Below, piece after piece: positions 16,941 through 25,076 of a DNA stretch of 64,000 nt. A model generated the notes under the pieces. It worked only from the letters and a program-made list of their open reading frames with translations. It was not told where the DNA came from and made no database searches. Both the position numbers and the translations under genes were made by a program. How positions within the stretch are numbered: the first letter of the stretch is position 1; every line of letters starts with the position of its first letter. This DNA is from Pinibacter aurantiacus. Its GTDB lineage: Bacteria; Bacteroidota; Bacteroidia; Chitinophagales; Chitinophagaceae. The DNA is taken from assembly GCF_019130065.1 (NCBI RefSeq), contig NZ_JAHSPG010000018.1, forward strand, positions 372,001 to 436,000, read 5' to 3'.

Positions 16941-18404
16941 CTAACTTCGAGGATAGACCTGTGGAGTATCTCGATATTTGGCTTCTTTTGCGTGGTTTTT
17001 AATAGACATTATGCCGTGTTGATACGCTCTTTTAAAATCGCGCTCATCTAAAAAGTAGTTGAAAAAGGCTTCAGTAAACAGAAGCGACGCATCCACTCCC
17101 ATCAATCCATCCATTCCTATTGTATGCTTTACCATGGGAAGGCATTTTTCTGCTACTTCCGCGGAATTGCAGCAGTTAAATAAAATGTATTGGAGATTAC
17201 TCCTGGGATGGTTTACAAAAAAATCAATGCTGTCATAAAGGTCAATTGGAGCAAAAGCATCTTCTTGTCCTCTGTCGTCAACAAATAATAGTTCGTTGTT
17301 TTTGTTGCCGTGGGCAGATATCACGACAAAATGCGGAAATTGCTTATCTATTGTTTGCAGCATCTTGTCTTTGGTGGCTCCCAAAAGAAGTTCCAATTCA
17401 TAATTATCCCTGTTTTTGCATAAGTTTTCAAGCATATTATACATGCGATCAAAGGGAATTTGAGTCCTGTCATCGGGAAGTGCAGAGATGAACAGAATTT
17501 TGAATTTATCATCTTTATTGTCGCTGGAAATGCCAGGCTCAGGTGTTTCAAACGCAAATTTCATCTCTTTGGCCGAAGCATAAAGGCCTTTCACAAACTC
17601 GGACACTTTGCTTTCATCAAAGCTAAATGCCATTTCATCTGCATAGAAATCCTTTACCTTCGAAAAATCTTTGTTGTCTGTATAGATCGCAAGATTAGCC
17701 ACGCCCTTTGCCCGTATTTTTTGAAGAAGAAAAAATATCAACTTAAGATACCATTTGTCATACCTGAATCCGAGGAAAAGAAAGGAAGATGCATTCATCA
17801 CAGCGGTCTTGAATTTTTGAGACATTCTTTCCAATGCAAACAGGTGAAAAAAGAATTCGAACAAGGAATCGTGTGTAAAAACCATGGACTCAAAATTTTG
17901 ATAGGAGCCAAGAAGATTGAATATAAGCGGCTGTTCACTTGAAGGATCAAATTCAATTTCTTTTTTAACTCTATCAATACAATATTCCCCTTTTGCAAAA
18001 AAACGATATTCATATGGTTTTTTAATTTCATCAAATGCCCTGCGCATCAATTCGTCCGGTGAAAGAGAGATAATCAAATAAAAAGGCAGCCGGGCAAGAG
18101 CTATATAACATTCAGGAACTCCCTTCGTTTCTTTCTCTTTGTAATAGTCCATAATTGCATATACGATGCTTTTTTTTAACTGTATGGGTTCTTGTCCCAT
18201 ATTTTTTTTCAGGAAAAAGAAACCATCCTCCGTCACGTAAGGGGGCACGTTGTTTAGCTTACTTCTTAACGGCTCCATCTCACTCAAATAATCTCGTAAG
18301 CCCTCAACTTTTTCTTCGTCCGTAGAGCCGGTCAAATGAAATTCCGGGCCAAGCACCAATGCGCAGGTGCCGAGTTGCAAATCTCGTAATAGATTTTCGT
18401 TCAT
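16941..18404 (-). CDS. Degenerate SIR2-like domain fused to a CHAT (caspase-like) protease
   Basis: 487 residues. The C-terminal half (about 300-475) is a CHAT protease: a strand FKILFISALPDD, the catalytic His365 in VVISAHGN, and Cys412 in ILFNCCNSAEVAE. The N-terminal half follows the SIR2-like pattern of bacterial defence proteins: GTCALVLGPEF (12-22), PFYLIISLSPDELMRRAF (107-124), PLIFNLLGSY (159-168) and SSFLFLGFRYDKWYLKLI (206-223). The catalytic His of the HG(S) motif is replaced by Leu (LLGS) and the TTNYD motif by SLSPD, so NADase activity is unlikely. It overlaps the upstream gasdermin-like gene by 4 bp (ATGA), which implies translational coupling. The inferred job is to cleave and activate the gasdermin. 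Confidence 0.8.
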   Translation of the reverse strand: MNENLLRDLQLGTCALVLGPEFHLTGSTDEEKVEGLRDYLSEMEPLRSKLNNVPPYVTEDGFFFLKKNMGQEPIQLKKSIVYAIMDYYKEKETKGVPECYIALARLPFYLIISLSPDELMRRAFDEIKKPYEYRFFAKGEYCIDRVKKEIEFDPSSEQPLIFNLLGSYQNFESMVFTHDSLFEFFFHLFALERMSQKFKTAVMNASSFLFLGFRYDKWYLKLIFFLLQKIRAKGVANLAIYTDNKDFSKVKDFYADEMAFSFDESKVSEFVKGLYASAKEMKFAFETPEPGISSDNKDDKFKILFISALPDDRTQIPFDRMYNMLENLCKNRDNYELELLLGATKDKMLQTIDKQFPHFVVISAHGNKNNELLFVDDRGQEDAFAPIDLYDSIDFFVNHPRSNLQYILFNCCNSAEVAEKCLPMVKHTIGMDGLMGVDASLLFTEAFFNYFLDERDFKRAYQHGIMSIKNHAKEAKYRDTPQVYPRS

Positions 18405-19177
18405 CTGATAATGTTTAAGTAGGATTCAGTTGTTTCCATGGGAACTCCATTTACCTCGCCTAGTAGTACCCTCTCAAGATCTTTGTCAGACTCTATTGTA
18501 AACTTTGCTTTAGAAGGTCCGAAGCCTCCTGATGAATATCTTATTCGAACAGCCTTCAAGGCAAACGTCATTGGTTCCGTTCCACTATATGCGAGATCAG
18601 AATTATTCTTTTGTGCTACATGCGAGTCCACCGCTGCGTTTGCGATAGATGGTATTTCTACATTTACAGATGCCCCAAACTGTTTGCTGTTTGCATTCTC
18701 TACGTGAAAACTTTTGGCCTTGATGGTTTCGGTTATCACGTATATCTCCCCTTTTTTGAGGTTGTCAAGAAAGCTGCCTGCATCTTCATTTACCTTTGCA
18801 CTTTTTATAAAACCAGCTAATTTCACCACATTGATGGTATTCTGCAAAGGCGCATCGAGTTGAATTTTAACTAGCTTGCCTTGTTCGTAAGAAATTTTGC
18901 CCGCAGCCTTAAGATTGAAAAAATTGGCAAGTCCTTGTAAAAAACTGACGTTGGCAGCCACTCCCATGTCAAATTCTTCCTCGCCCCTGATATCAGGAAG
19001 TGGAAGATCAGGACCAACACGCGGACCTTCCTCTGTTTCAGGAATGAACAAGTCTTCGATAGAAGCATTTAATCGTTCGACAGTGTTAGATGAAGTTTTA
19101 AGAAGAAGCTGTAAGGGCTGAACATTGCTCTGTGGGAGGCTCAGCATAACAAACCCTGATCCTTTGAGATAACCCAT
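18401..19177 (-). CDS. Bacterial gasdermin-like pore-forming protein (bGSDM candidate)
   Basis: 258 residues, in the bGSDM size range, with no signal peptide. The N-terminus MGYLKGSGFVMLSLPQ then NVQPLQLLLKTS matches the start of bacterial gasdermins. Residues 145-155 (IYVITETIKAK), followed by a variable strand and KNNSDLAYSGTEPMTFALKAV (190-210), mirror the VVTEVLQT...KKTVTIPSGSTLAFRVAQL core of animal gasdermin N-domains. Gasdermins stay autoinhibited by a short C-terminal tail until a protease removes it; they then oligomerise into large inner-membrane pores and kill the cell. The next gene is a CHAT protease overlapping by 4 bp, as in known bGSDM operons. Oddly, there is no Cys at all, so the N-terminal palmitoylation reported for several bGSDMs is impossible. 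The identification rests on motif recognition and context, without a structural comparison. Confidence 0.78.
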   Translation of the reverse strand: MGYLKGSGFVMLSLPQSNVQPLQLLLKTSSNTVERLNASIEDLFIPETEEGPRVGPDLPLPDIRGEEEFDMGVAANVSFLQGLANFFNLKAAGKISYEQGKLVKIQLDAPLQNTINVVKLAGFIKSAKVNEDAGSFLDNLKKGEIYVITETIKAKSFHVENANSKQFGASVNVEIPSIANAAVDSHVAQKNNSDLAYSGTEPMTFALKAVRIRYSSGGFGPSKAKFTIESDKDLERVLLGEVNGVPMETTESYLNIIR

Positions 19178-19428
19178 AGTAAAAGGTTTAATAGTTTAAG
19201 AGTGTTTTTTGAAAACAGTGGGAGGAAGAAACTATTGCATCAAGGGGATAGGAGAGTGCATTTTGAAATTATCAATTTTAAAAGAGAATTACAAGTTTTT
19301 TTGAGGAAATAAAAAAGCAATGTTTTTTGTTAATAATGAGGAGCATGGAACAAACCAGAAAGCTTGGATTGCTGGTTGCAGCCGCTAAGCCAGGATGGAG
19401 TAGAAACAGGAGTCGAATGTTTATCAGG

Positions 19429-20448
19429 CTAACGTTGTCCGTAATTATACACTCCCACCTTTTTAATTGCGCGTGGCGCCAGGTTCGTCCATGACTTAAA
19501 GGCTTTTCTGAATGCAGTCGGGTCGGAGTATCCCAGGATATCTGAAACTTCCGATATTTTTATCGCGGGGTTTTGCATTAGTTGAAATGCAATATCCTTT
19601 CTGATTTCTCCGGCAACATCGCGAAAGGTTGTGTGCTCCTGCATCAGTTTTCGTTGCAGGCTGCGGGATGTCATATCCAATGCTGATGCGGCTTCGTCAA
19701 TAGAAGGTATCCTTCCTTTGAATTGCATGAACAATACTTGTTTCAAATTGCTACTGATGGTGTTGGTTGCCAGCAGCGCCTGCTTTTCGGCAACCATTGA
19801 GTTGAAGCGCTCAAACATAGATTGATCGCTGGTGAGTATGGAAGTGGCAATGTCTTTTTTATCCAAAACAATCCGGTTCACATCCTGGTTAAAAAGTACA
19901 TCACAACCAAAAAACTTTTGATACTCTGAAATTTCCCGCTTAGGGTAAGCCAGTTCTATCCTTAACGGAACAATGCGTTTACCAGTAAGCGCTGCGGATG
20001 TGTTGAGGGTTGATGCAAATAAAAAATCATTTGCCTGCCTGGCCGGTTCAGGATGCTTCAGCAACCACATTTTATTCTGTTCTATTTCAAGAACGGCCAC
20101 ATCATTTACGGTGTATTTATATGAAACCATCGGCGATACCATGTGGCCATACTTGCTTAACATTTGCAAAGCCTGGTCAAGATCTTTACAACTTTGGATC
20201 AAAAAACCAACCATGCCATGAAGCATTTTTGGCGTGCCGATACCTATATGTAGTCCAATTAAGGGGTCGCCGCTGAGCTTTAAAAGTGGCACCCAGATCA
20301 ACGCGGCTTTTTCCCATTCAACCATTTTCTCTGAGTCGCCCACCTCGTCAGCACTGATGTGTGATACCTTGCAAAGTTCATCAAATGCCGCTCCGAATGA
20401 AGTAGCTGTTTGAAAGATGGTGCGTATAACAGTTCCCTGTAAACCCAT
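19429..20448 (-). CDS. AraC family regulator with arabinose-binding-like N-terminal domain
   Basis: 339 residues. The N-terminal part (about 20-200) resembles the OruR/ArgR-type ligand domain, with PLIGLHIGIGTPKMLHGMVGF. The C-terminal part (about 240-335) is the AraC DNA-binding domain, with IDEAASALDMTSRSLQRKL and KISEVSDILGYSDPTAFRKAFKSW. It is upstream of, and co-directional with, the gasdermin operon but separated by 251 bp, so it is probably a separate unit. It diverges from a membrane-protein/lipoprotein pair and may regulate them. Confidence 0.88.
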   Translation of the reverse strand: MGLQGTVIRTIFQTATSFGAAFDELCKVSHISADEVGDSEKMVEWEKAALIWVPLLKLSGDPLIGLHIGIGTPKMLHGMVGFLIQSCKDLDQALQMLSKYGHMVSPMVSYKYTVNDVAVLEIEQNKMWLLKHPEPARQANDFLFASTLNTSAALTGKRIVPLRIELAYPKREISEYQKFFGCDVLFNQDVNRIVLDKKDIATSILTSDQSMFERFNSMVAEKQALLATNTISSNLKQVLFMQFKGRIPSIDEAASALDMTSRSLQRKLMQEHTTFRDVAGEIRKDIAFQLMQNPAIKISEVSDILGYSDPTAFRKAFKSWTNLAPRAIKKVGVYNYGQR

Positions 20449-20534
20449 GGCGCAAAATATATCATTTTAAGAATAAAAGATGCCTTTTCCTGCCCGTAAA
20501 ACGAAGGTCCTTTGTATTCTAAATTACAAATATT

Positions 20535-21179
20535 ATGAACAACACTAAAAGCATGTTTCTAAAAAAATGGGTGACCGGCAACCTGCTCGTTTACCCCGGA
20601 TTATTGGGCCTTTTGCATCCGCTTATTGCGCATGGGTTTACCGGCGATCATGATAAACTGTTGACGCCGCCGCAGTTTATCATGCATACAATTTCTATTT
20701 TCATTTTTGTTTTCTTCCTTGCTGTGTCGAGGAACAAAACATTTGAAATAATAGGAAAAAAGAAAACCCTGTCAGACACCTGGCCGTTCATTTTCTTTAC
20801 GCCATGGGTGTTCTGGCTGGGCTACTATACTTTGTTCGTGCCCTTCGATATTCTTTTTATGTTCCTCTCCATCGGCATCATCAATGCCATACAACTAAGG
20901 CCGTTTGTTAAATCTCCTGCAAAATGGATATGGCAGTGTGTACTCGGTTATTTGCTGGCGGCCATTGCTGGTATTTTGATCGGCCTGGGCGCTCATCTCC
21001 AGTATTACAAAGACTTCCAGGGCATTTCAAAAGATCTCGCCACCTGGACATCCATCAGTATTCCCGCAGCATTAGTTGTTGCTTACTACTTCAGGTATAT
21101 CCTGGGCAAGCAGATAAGATTCGAAGACAGCCAGGAAATAATTTCCGGAAACAAACCGCATGTTTCAAAGGTCGCGTGA
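20535..21179 (+). CDS. Polytopic membrane protein of unknown function
   Basis: 214 residues with about six hydrophobic segments (near 15-35, 45-62, 82-100, 102-118, 135-155 and 172-190). The charged ends fit an inner-membrane protein. It begins NNTKSMFLKKWVTGNLLVYPG. I do not recognise the family. It lies 37 bp before a lipoprotein gene on the same strand and opposite an AraC regulator, which suggests a small regulated operon. Confidence 0.6.
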   Translation: MNNTKSMFLKKWVTGNLLVYPGLLGLLHPLIAHGFTGDHDKLLTPPQFIMHTISIFIFVFFLAVSRNKTFEIIGKKKTLSDTWPFIFFTPWVFWLGYYTLFVPFDILFMFLSIGIINAIQLRPFVKSPAKWIWQCVLGYLLAAIAGILIGLGAHLQYYKDFQGISKDLATWTSISIPAALVVAYYFRYILGKQIRFEDSQEIISGNKPHVSKVA

Positions 21180-21215
21180 AAATCTCCAGCCATTAAACCG
21201 AATAAAGTTTTACAA

Positions 21216-21977
21216 ATGAAATACAAGACATTCCATTGGCTATTGCCATTAATATGCAGTACCGTTGTGACCGCGTGCACCAAAGATGCCGGCTCACCTA
21301 ATGACCCTGCCTCGCAAACGAAGAATGGCGTTGTTACGGGTATTGTAACCGACGCTAACAATCTGCCAGTGAAGGACGCGAACATCACCGTTGAGCATAC
21401 GGTGTGGTATAATAGTTATCTTCTTGCGGCCAGTAATAGCCAGGGGAGATACGAGGTGTCAATACCCAATGACCCCGCAGGTGACTGGACAGCCAAAGCC
21501 CAGCTTACAAAAACTTCTTACGGACAAACCTATACGTTTGACCTGGAGCCAGATAATACCGGGACTTTTAGCAAAGCCAGCGGAGCTATCCGAAACTTCA
21601 AATGGAAGCTCAGCGGCCAGCGGCCCGGCGGTACCGGCTACTATGGTGCACATGTTGATCTATACATGTTTGGTGCTGATGTGGACATGACGAAGATAAA
21701 ACTGCTGTTTACTCCCTATCCCGGCGAAACAAATTTAATAGATGGAACCGTTGCAACTGCGTTTGAAAAACCGGTTGAGGACGTTGCCGGTACTTTTATG
21801 GCAAAAGATATTCCGATTGGGAAATACACGGTCAAAGCGCTATACAACGGTAAAACGTTATTGCTTAACAACCGGCATCTCGATGACAATAACCAGGAAG
21901 CCAAGATGGTGATTTTTGGTAAAAATGGTTACCTCGGCGAAACGGAATACAATATTGAATTTTACGTAACGGAATAG
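21216..21977 (+). CDS. Lipoprotein with carboxypeptidase-regulatory-like (CarboxypepD_reg) domain
   Basis: 253 residues. The signal peptide ends in a lipobox (TVVTAC, acyl Cys near residue 22) and is followed by KDAGSPND. The segment GVVTGIVTDANNLPVKDANI starts a beta-sandwich of the carboxypeptidase regulatory/CNA-B type (about 40-115), common in Bacteroidota surface lipoproteins and SusC N-termini. The remainder is beta-rich and unassigned. It is likely co-transcribed with the membrane protein 37 bp upstream. Location: cell envelope. Confidence 0.7.
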   Translation: MKYKTFHWLLPLICSTVVTACTKDAGSPNDPASQTKNGVVTGIVTDANNLPVKDANITVEHTVWYNSYLLAASNSQGRYEVSIPNDPAGDWTAKAQLTKTSYGQTYTFDLEPDNTGTFSKASGAIRNFKWKLSGQRPGGTGYYGAHVDLYMFGADVDMTKIKLLFTPYPGETNLIDGTVATAFEKPVEDVAGTFMAKDIPIGKYTVKALYNGKTLLLNNRHLDDNNQEAKMVIFGKNGYLGETEYNIEFYVTE

Positions 21978-22068
21978 GATAGGCGTCTTTCGTCATTGCA
22001 GTTAGCAGCAGAAAATTATTTTATACAGGTTATTTTAATGGCTATTTTTAGTTTATAATTTTTTGCTC

Positions 22069-22698
22069 ATGCCAACATCCACCATTGACTGGTCAAAAGC
22101 CGTTAAACCACTGATCAAAAAATACGAAAATGAAAAGCATCCGCTCGACGCAGGGAACCTCTATGAAATGGTCGTCATGGTGGTATTATCTGCGAGGAGC
22201 AATGATAAGTTGATCAACAATATTGCACCTGCATTTTTTGGAGTCTATCCTACCATGTCGTCTCTCGCAAAAGCAACTGCAGATGACTTGAAGCCCCTGC
22301 TGGCCAAAGTAATCAACTCAGCTAATAAGGCAAAGTGGCTTGTAGAAATTGCTGAGCGTGTTAAATCGGATAAGAATATTCCTCTTGATATTGACAAGAT
22401 GGTTGAACTGCCGGGTATTGGCAGGAAATCAGCGAATGTGATCAAGCGTTTTGCCGGAACCCCTTATGAAGGCGTTATCGTTGATTTGCATGTAGTAAGA
22501 GTGTCTCAAAGGCTTGGCATTGCGACGAGCGGCGACCCTGTAAAAATTGAGAAACAAATAATGGAAGTGCTTCCCCAGAAAGAATGGGAGGCCGGTATGT
22601 CGATGTCTTTTCTCGGAAGAGATATTTGCCGGCCCAAACCTTTATGCGAAGAATGTTTGATGAACAAAGTATGTGCATACTATAATGGCGGAAAGTAA
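22069..22698 (+). CDS. nth: Endonuclease III-like DNA glycosylase/AP lyase
   Basis: About 209 residues from ATG at 22069; TTG at 22063 is a less likely start. The helix-hairpin-helix ELPGIGRKSANVI holds the catalytic Lys120, and IVDLHVVRV supplies the catalytic Asp139, matching E. coli Lys120/Asp138. The C-terminal cluster motif is C-x5-C-x2-C-x5-C (ICRPKPLCEECLMNKVC), one residue shorter in the first gap than the usual C-x6-C. The early LSARSND segment has Arg where many homologues have Gln. It removes oxidised pyrimidines in base-excision repair. It appears monocistronic. Confidence 0.9.
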   Translation: MPTSTIDWSKAVKPLIKKYENEKHPLDAGNLYEMVVMVVLSARSNDKLINNIAPAFFGVYPTMSSLAKATADDLKPLLAKVINSANKAKWLVEIAERVKSDKNIPLDIDKMVELPGIGRKSANVIKRFAGTPYEGVIVDLHVVRVSQRLGIATSGDPVKIEKQIMEVLPQKEWEAGMSMSFLGRDICRPKPLCEECLMNKVCAYYNGGK

Positions 22699-22799
22699 AG
22701 GAGTGGCGGGGCCGGTGGAAAAATTATCAACAAACACCATTGCAAAGTCGGTTATTATATACCGTTATTAGTACCCCATAAAAAAATGTATCTTGAGGT

Positions 22800-24770
22800 A
22801 TGCGAAAACTACTGCCGGTATTGACCATCCTCTTTACTGTTTGTTTCTATAGCGGGCGGGCACAGTCATTCACCAAAAATGACAGCCTGCGAAACAGTAT
22901 CAACAAAGCAACTACAGATAGCCTTAAAGTGGAAGCCCTGTATGAATACATGAAGGCCAACCTGAACAATAACACATCAGATTTTGAGCCTTATATCCAG
23001 CAAATGATTTTTTTGAGTCGTAAAATTAATTTCAAGTGGGGGCTGAGTACAGCTTATATTCTTGGGCTGTCTTATCATAAAAACCGCGGAGAGTTTGAGC
23101 AGGCTTTGAAGTATGCTGACTCGGCAACCGTTGTTGCCAAAGGCGATACTGCAGAGGACCTGCGACTCAATATGGGCCATATCTCCCTTAATCGCGGTAA
23201 TCTTTATTATAACATTGGCGACTACGAAACTGCCCTGAAAGACTACTACCAGGCAGAGAAAGTGTTCAGGCAGATTCGTCATAAGTCGCTTGCCAGTACC
23301 TACAGCAACATTAGCAATTGCTTCATGTCATTGTCCGATCATTCCAAAGCAATAACATATTCCCGGTTAGCTGTTGCTACGGCCAAAAGCTTTGATGATA
23401 ACAGGTTGCTGGCCACCGATATGATGAACCTTGCTACTGCTTATATGAATATTGACGATTATAATGCGGCGGATTCTTTGTTAGGTGAAGCATGGCCAAT
23501 TGTAGAGCAATTGAAGAACCTGAAGAGCTTTCATGTTTATTACTACAACATGGGTGACCTGGCAACCTACAAAAAAGACACCGTAAAGGCGCTGGAGTAT
23601 TACAGGAAGTCTTACGAATATGCCATGCAAAATGAGGATGTATGGCAACAAGGGAAAGCGCTCGATGTAATCATCAACTGCCAGATGGATTTACGACAAA
23701 GGGACGCAAAGATAAACATTGACAAACTGTATCTGTTGGCTGAAGAAAACGGAATGGATGATAATAAAGCCGCGGCGCTTCAGTACTACTCCCGGTGGTA
23801 TGCTGATCATGGAGACTATAAAAAGGCGTATGCATACGAACAGCAATTTCGAATGATTTCGGATAGCATGCTTTCCAACGAGATTAAAGAAAAAGCCTCG
23901 CTAATGGATGTGCGTTTCAGGGTTGCGGGGAAAGAGCAGGAAATAAAAGACCTGACAGCCGCACAAAAAATACAGCAATTGTCAATTCGTCAAAAAAACA
24001 TCGTCAATTATATTTTTGCGACGACTATCATTGCTTTGGTTATTATCTCTTTACTTATTTACAGAAACTATCGACACAGGCAAAAGTTGCAGCAGGCAAA
24101 AATTGAGGAACTGCAAACAGAGAAAAAACTTGCCGCTGCAGAAGCTGTAATAAAAGGGGAAGAGCAGGAACGTACCCGCATCGCCAAAGATCTGCATGAT
24201 GGACTTGGAGGAATGTTAAGTGGCATTAAATATTCACTGGGTAGTATGAAGCAAAATTTAGTGATGACTCCTGACAACGCGCAGGCATTTGAACGGAGTA
24301 TTGATATGCTGGACAGTTCGATAGGGGAAATGCGCCGCGTTGCGCACAACATGATGCCGGAGGTTTTGCTGAAGTATGGACTGGATACCGCTTTAAGAGA
24401 ATTTTGTAATGATATCAACCGGAGCGGAGCCATCAGCATTAAGTACCAGTCTTTGGGAATGAACGGTGTTGAAGTTGAACAAACGACTGCCATTACCGTT
24501 TACCGTGTTATACAAGAACTTGTCAACAATGTTCTCAAACATGCTCATGCACAAAATCTGCTGGTACAACTACATTTTGCTGAGCAGGAAAATATACTCG
24601 CCATTACCGTGGAGGATGATGGTAAAGGTTTTAATATGGAAGCACTGGATCAAACTGCCGGAATGGGATGGAAAAGTATCCAGAACCGCGTGAAGTTTTT
24701 AAAAGGCAAGATTGATGTACAGGCGTCGCAAGATAAAGGCACCTCTGTAATGATTGAAATTGGTATTTGA
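22800..24770 (+). CDS. TPR-containing sensor histidine kinase (HisKA_3/NarX-DegS type), orphan
   Basis: 656 residues. A signal peptide precedes periplasmic TPR repeats (about 90-380), then a coiled linker, one membrane segment near 400-420 (IFATTIIALVIISLLIY), a second coiled coil and the kinase core. The phospho-acceptor His466 lies in RIAKDLHDGLGGMLSGI. The N box is QELVNNVLKHAHA and the G box VEDDGKGFN. No response regulator follows. A close paralogue at 32746 has one, so the two kinases may converge on that regulator. The input is unknown. Confidence 0.92.
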   Translation: MRKLLPVLTILFTVCFYSGRAQSFTKNDSLRNSINKATTDSLKVEALYEYMKANLNNNTSDFEPYIQQMIFLSRKINFKWGLSTAYILGLSYHKNRGEFEQALKYADSATVVAKGDTAEDLRLNMGHISLNRGNLYYNIGDYETALKDYYQAEKVFRQIRHKSLASTYSNISNCFMSLSDHSKAITYSRLAVATAKSFDDNRLLATDMMNLATAYMNIDDYNAADSLLGEAWPIVEQLKNLKSFHVYYYNMGDLATYKKDTVKALEYYRKSYEYAMQNEDVWQQGKALDVIINCQMDLRQRDAKINIDKLYLLAEENGMDDNKAAALQYYSRWYADHGDYKKAYAYEQQFRMISDSMLSNEIKEKASLMDVRFRVAGKEQEIKDLTAAQKIQQLSIRQKNIVNYIFATTIIALVIISLLIYRNYRHRQKLQQAKIEELQTEKKLAAAEAVIKGEEQERTRIAKDLHDGLGGMLSGIKYSLGSMKQNLVMTPDNAQAFERSIDMLDSSIGEMRRVAHNMMPEVLLKYGLDTALREFCNDINRSGAISIKYQSLGMNGVEVEQTTAITVYRVIQELVNNVLKHAHAQNLLVQLHFAEQENILAITVEDDGKGFNMEALDQTAGMGWKSIQNRVKFLKGKIDVQASQDKGTSVMIEIGI

Positions 24771-24816
24771 TGAGCGCAATGTCGTCTACTTAGGCGATGT
24801 CGCTGTTTGCCATTTT

Positions 24817-24957
24817 AATGTCCTACGGACAATAAAATGCTATCCTCAATATTTTCTATTGACATTAATGCCTTACGGGCAATAGAACTTTTCCCGTAGG
24901 GAAAAAATATCAATAGAGATCACCGCAACCTGAACATAATTGCCCGTAGGGCATTAA
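24817..24957. repeat. Cluster of four REP-like palindromes (core CCGTAGG/CCTACGG)
   Basis: Four short palindromes lie within 140 bp: GTCCTACGGAC (about 24820), TGCCTTACGGGCA (about 24870), TTTCCCGTAGGGAAA (about 24891) and TTGCCCGTAGGGCA (about 24940). All share a CCNTACGG-type core and sit between convergent genes. Such intergenic palindromes resemble REP/RAYT-associated repeats. No RAYT transposase is in this window. Confidence 0.6.
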
Positions 24958-24988
24958 CCTGTGGTGGATTTTCCTCTTGCAACAACAA

Positions 24989-25044
24989 AGCCGGTAAGTC
25001 AAAATCCAGATACCTCATCTTTAGCTGTTTTGACATTACCGGCT
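24989..25044. terminator. Hairpin between convergent genes (probable bidirectional terminator)
   Basis: AGCCGGTAAGTCAAAA (24989-25004) pairs with TTTTGACATTACCGGCT (25028-25044), with a single bulged base, around a 23-nt loop. It separates the histidine kinase (plus) from the 2045-residue surface protein (minus). T runs are short, so termination is inferred from position and stem strength. Confidence 0.55.
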
Positions 25045-25076
25045 GATGGCCTATTCCTCATTAATCCATCACTTGC

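Noticed and set aside
16941-18404. Active SIR2 NADase effector in the gasdermin operon
   Set aside because: The catalytic His (HG) and the TTNYD-type motif are replaced, so NAD hydrolysis is not supported; only the fold pattern is.
19178-19428. Co-regulation of the gasdermin operon by the upstream AraC gene
   Set aside because: The 251-bp gap and lack of a recognisable operator or shared promoter give no direct support.
24817-24957. CRISPR-like array
   Set aside because: The four palindromes differ in sequence and spacing, there are no constant-length spacers and no cas genes.
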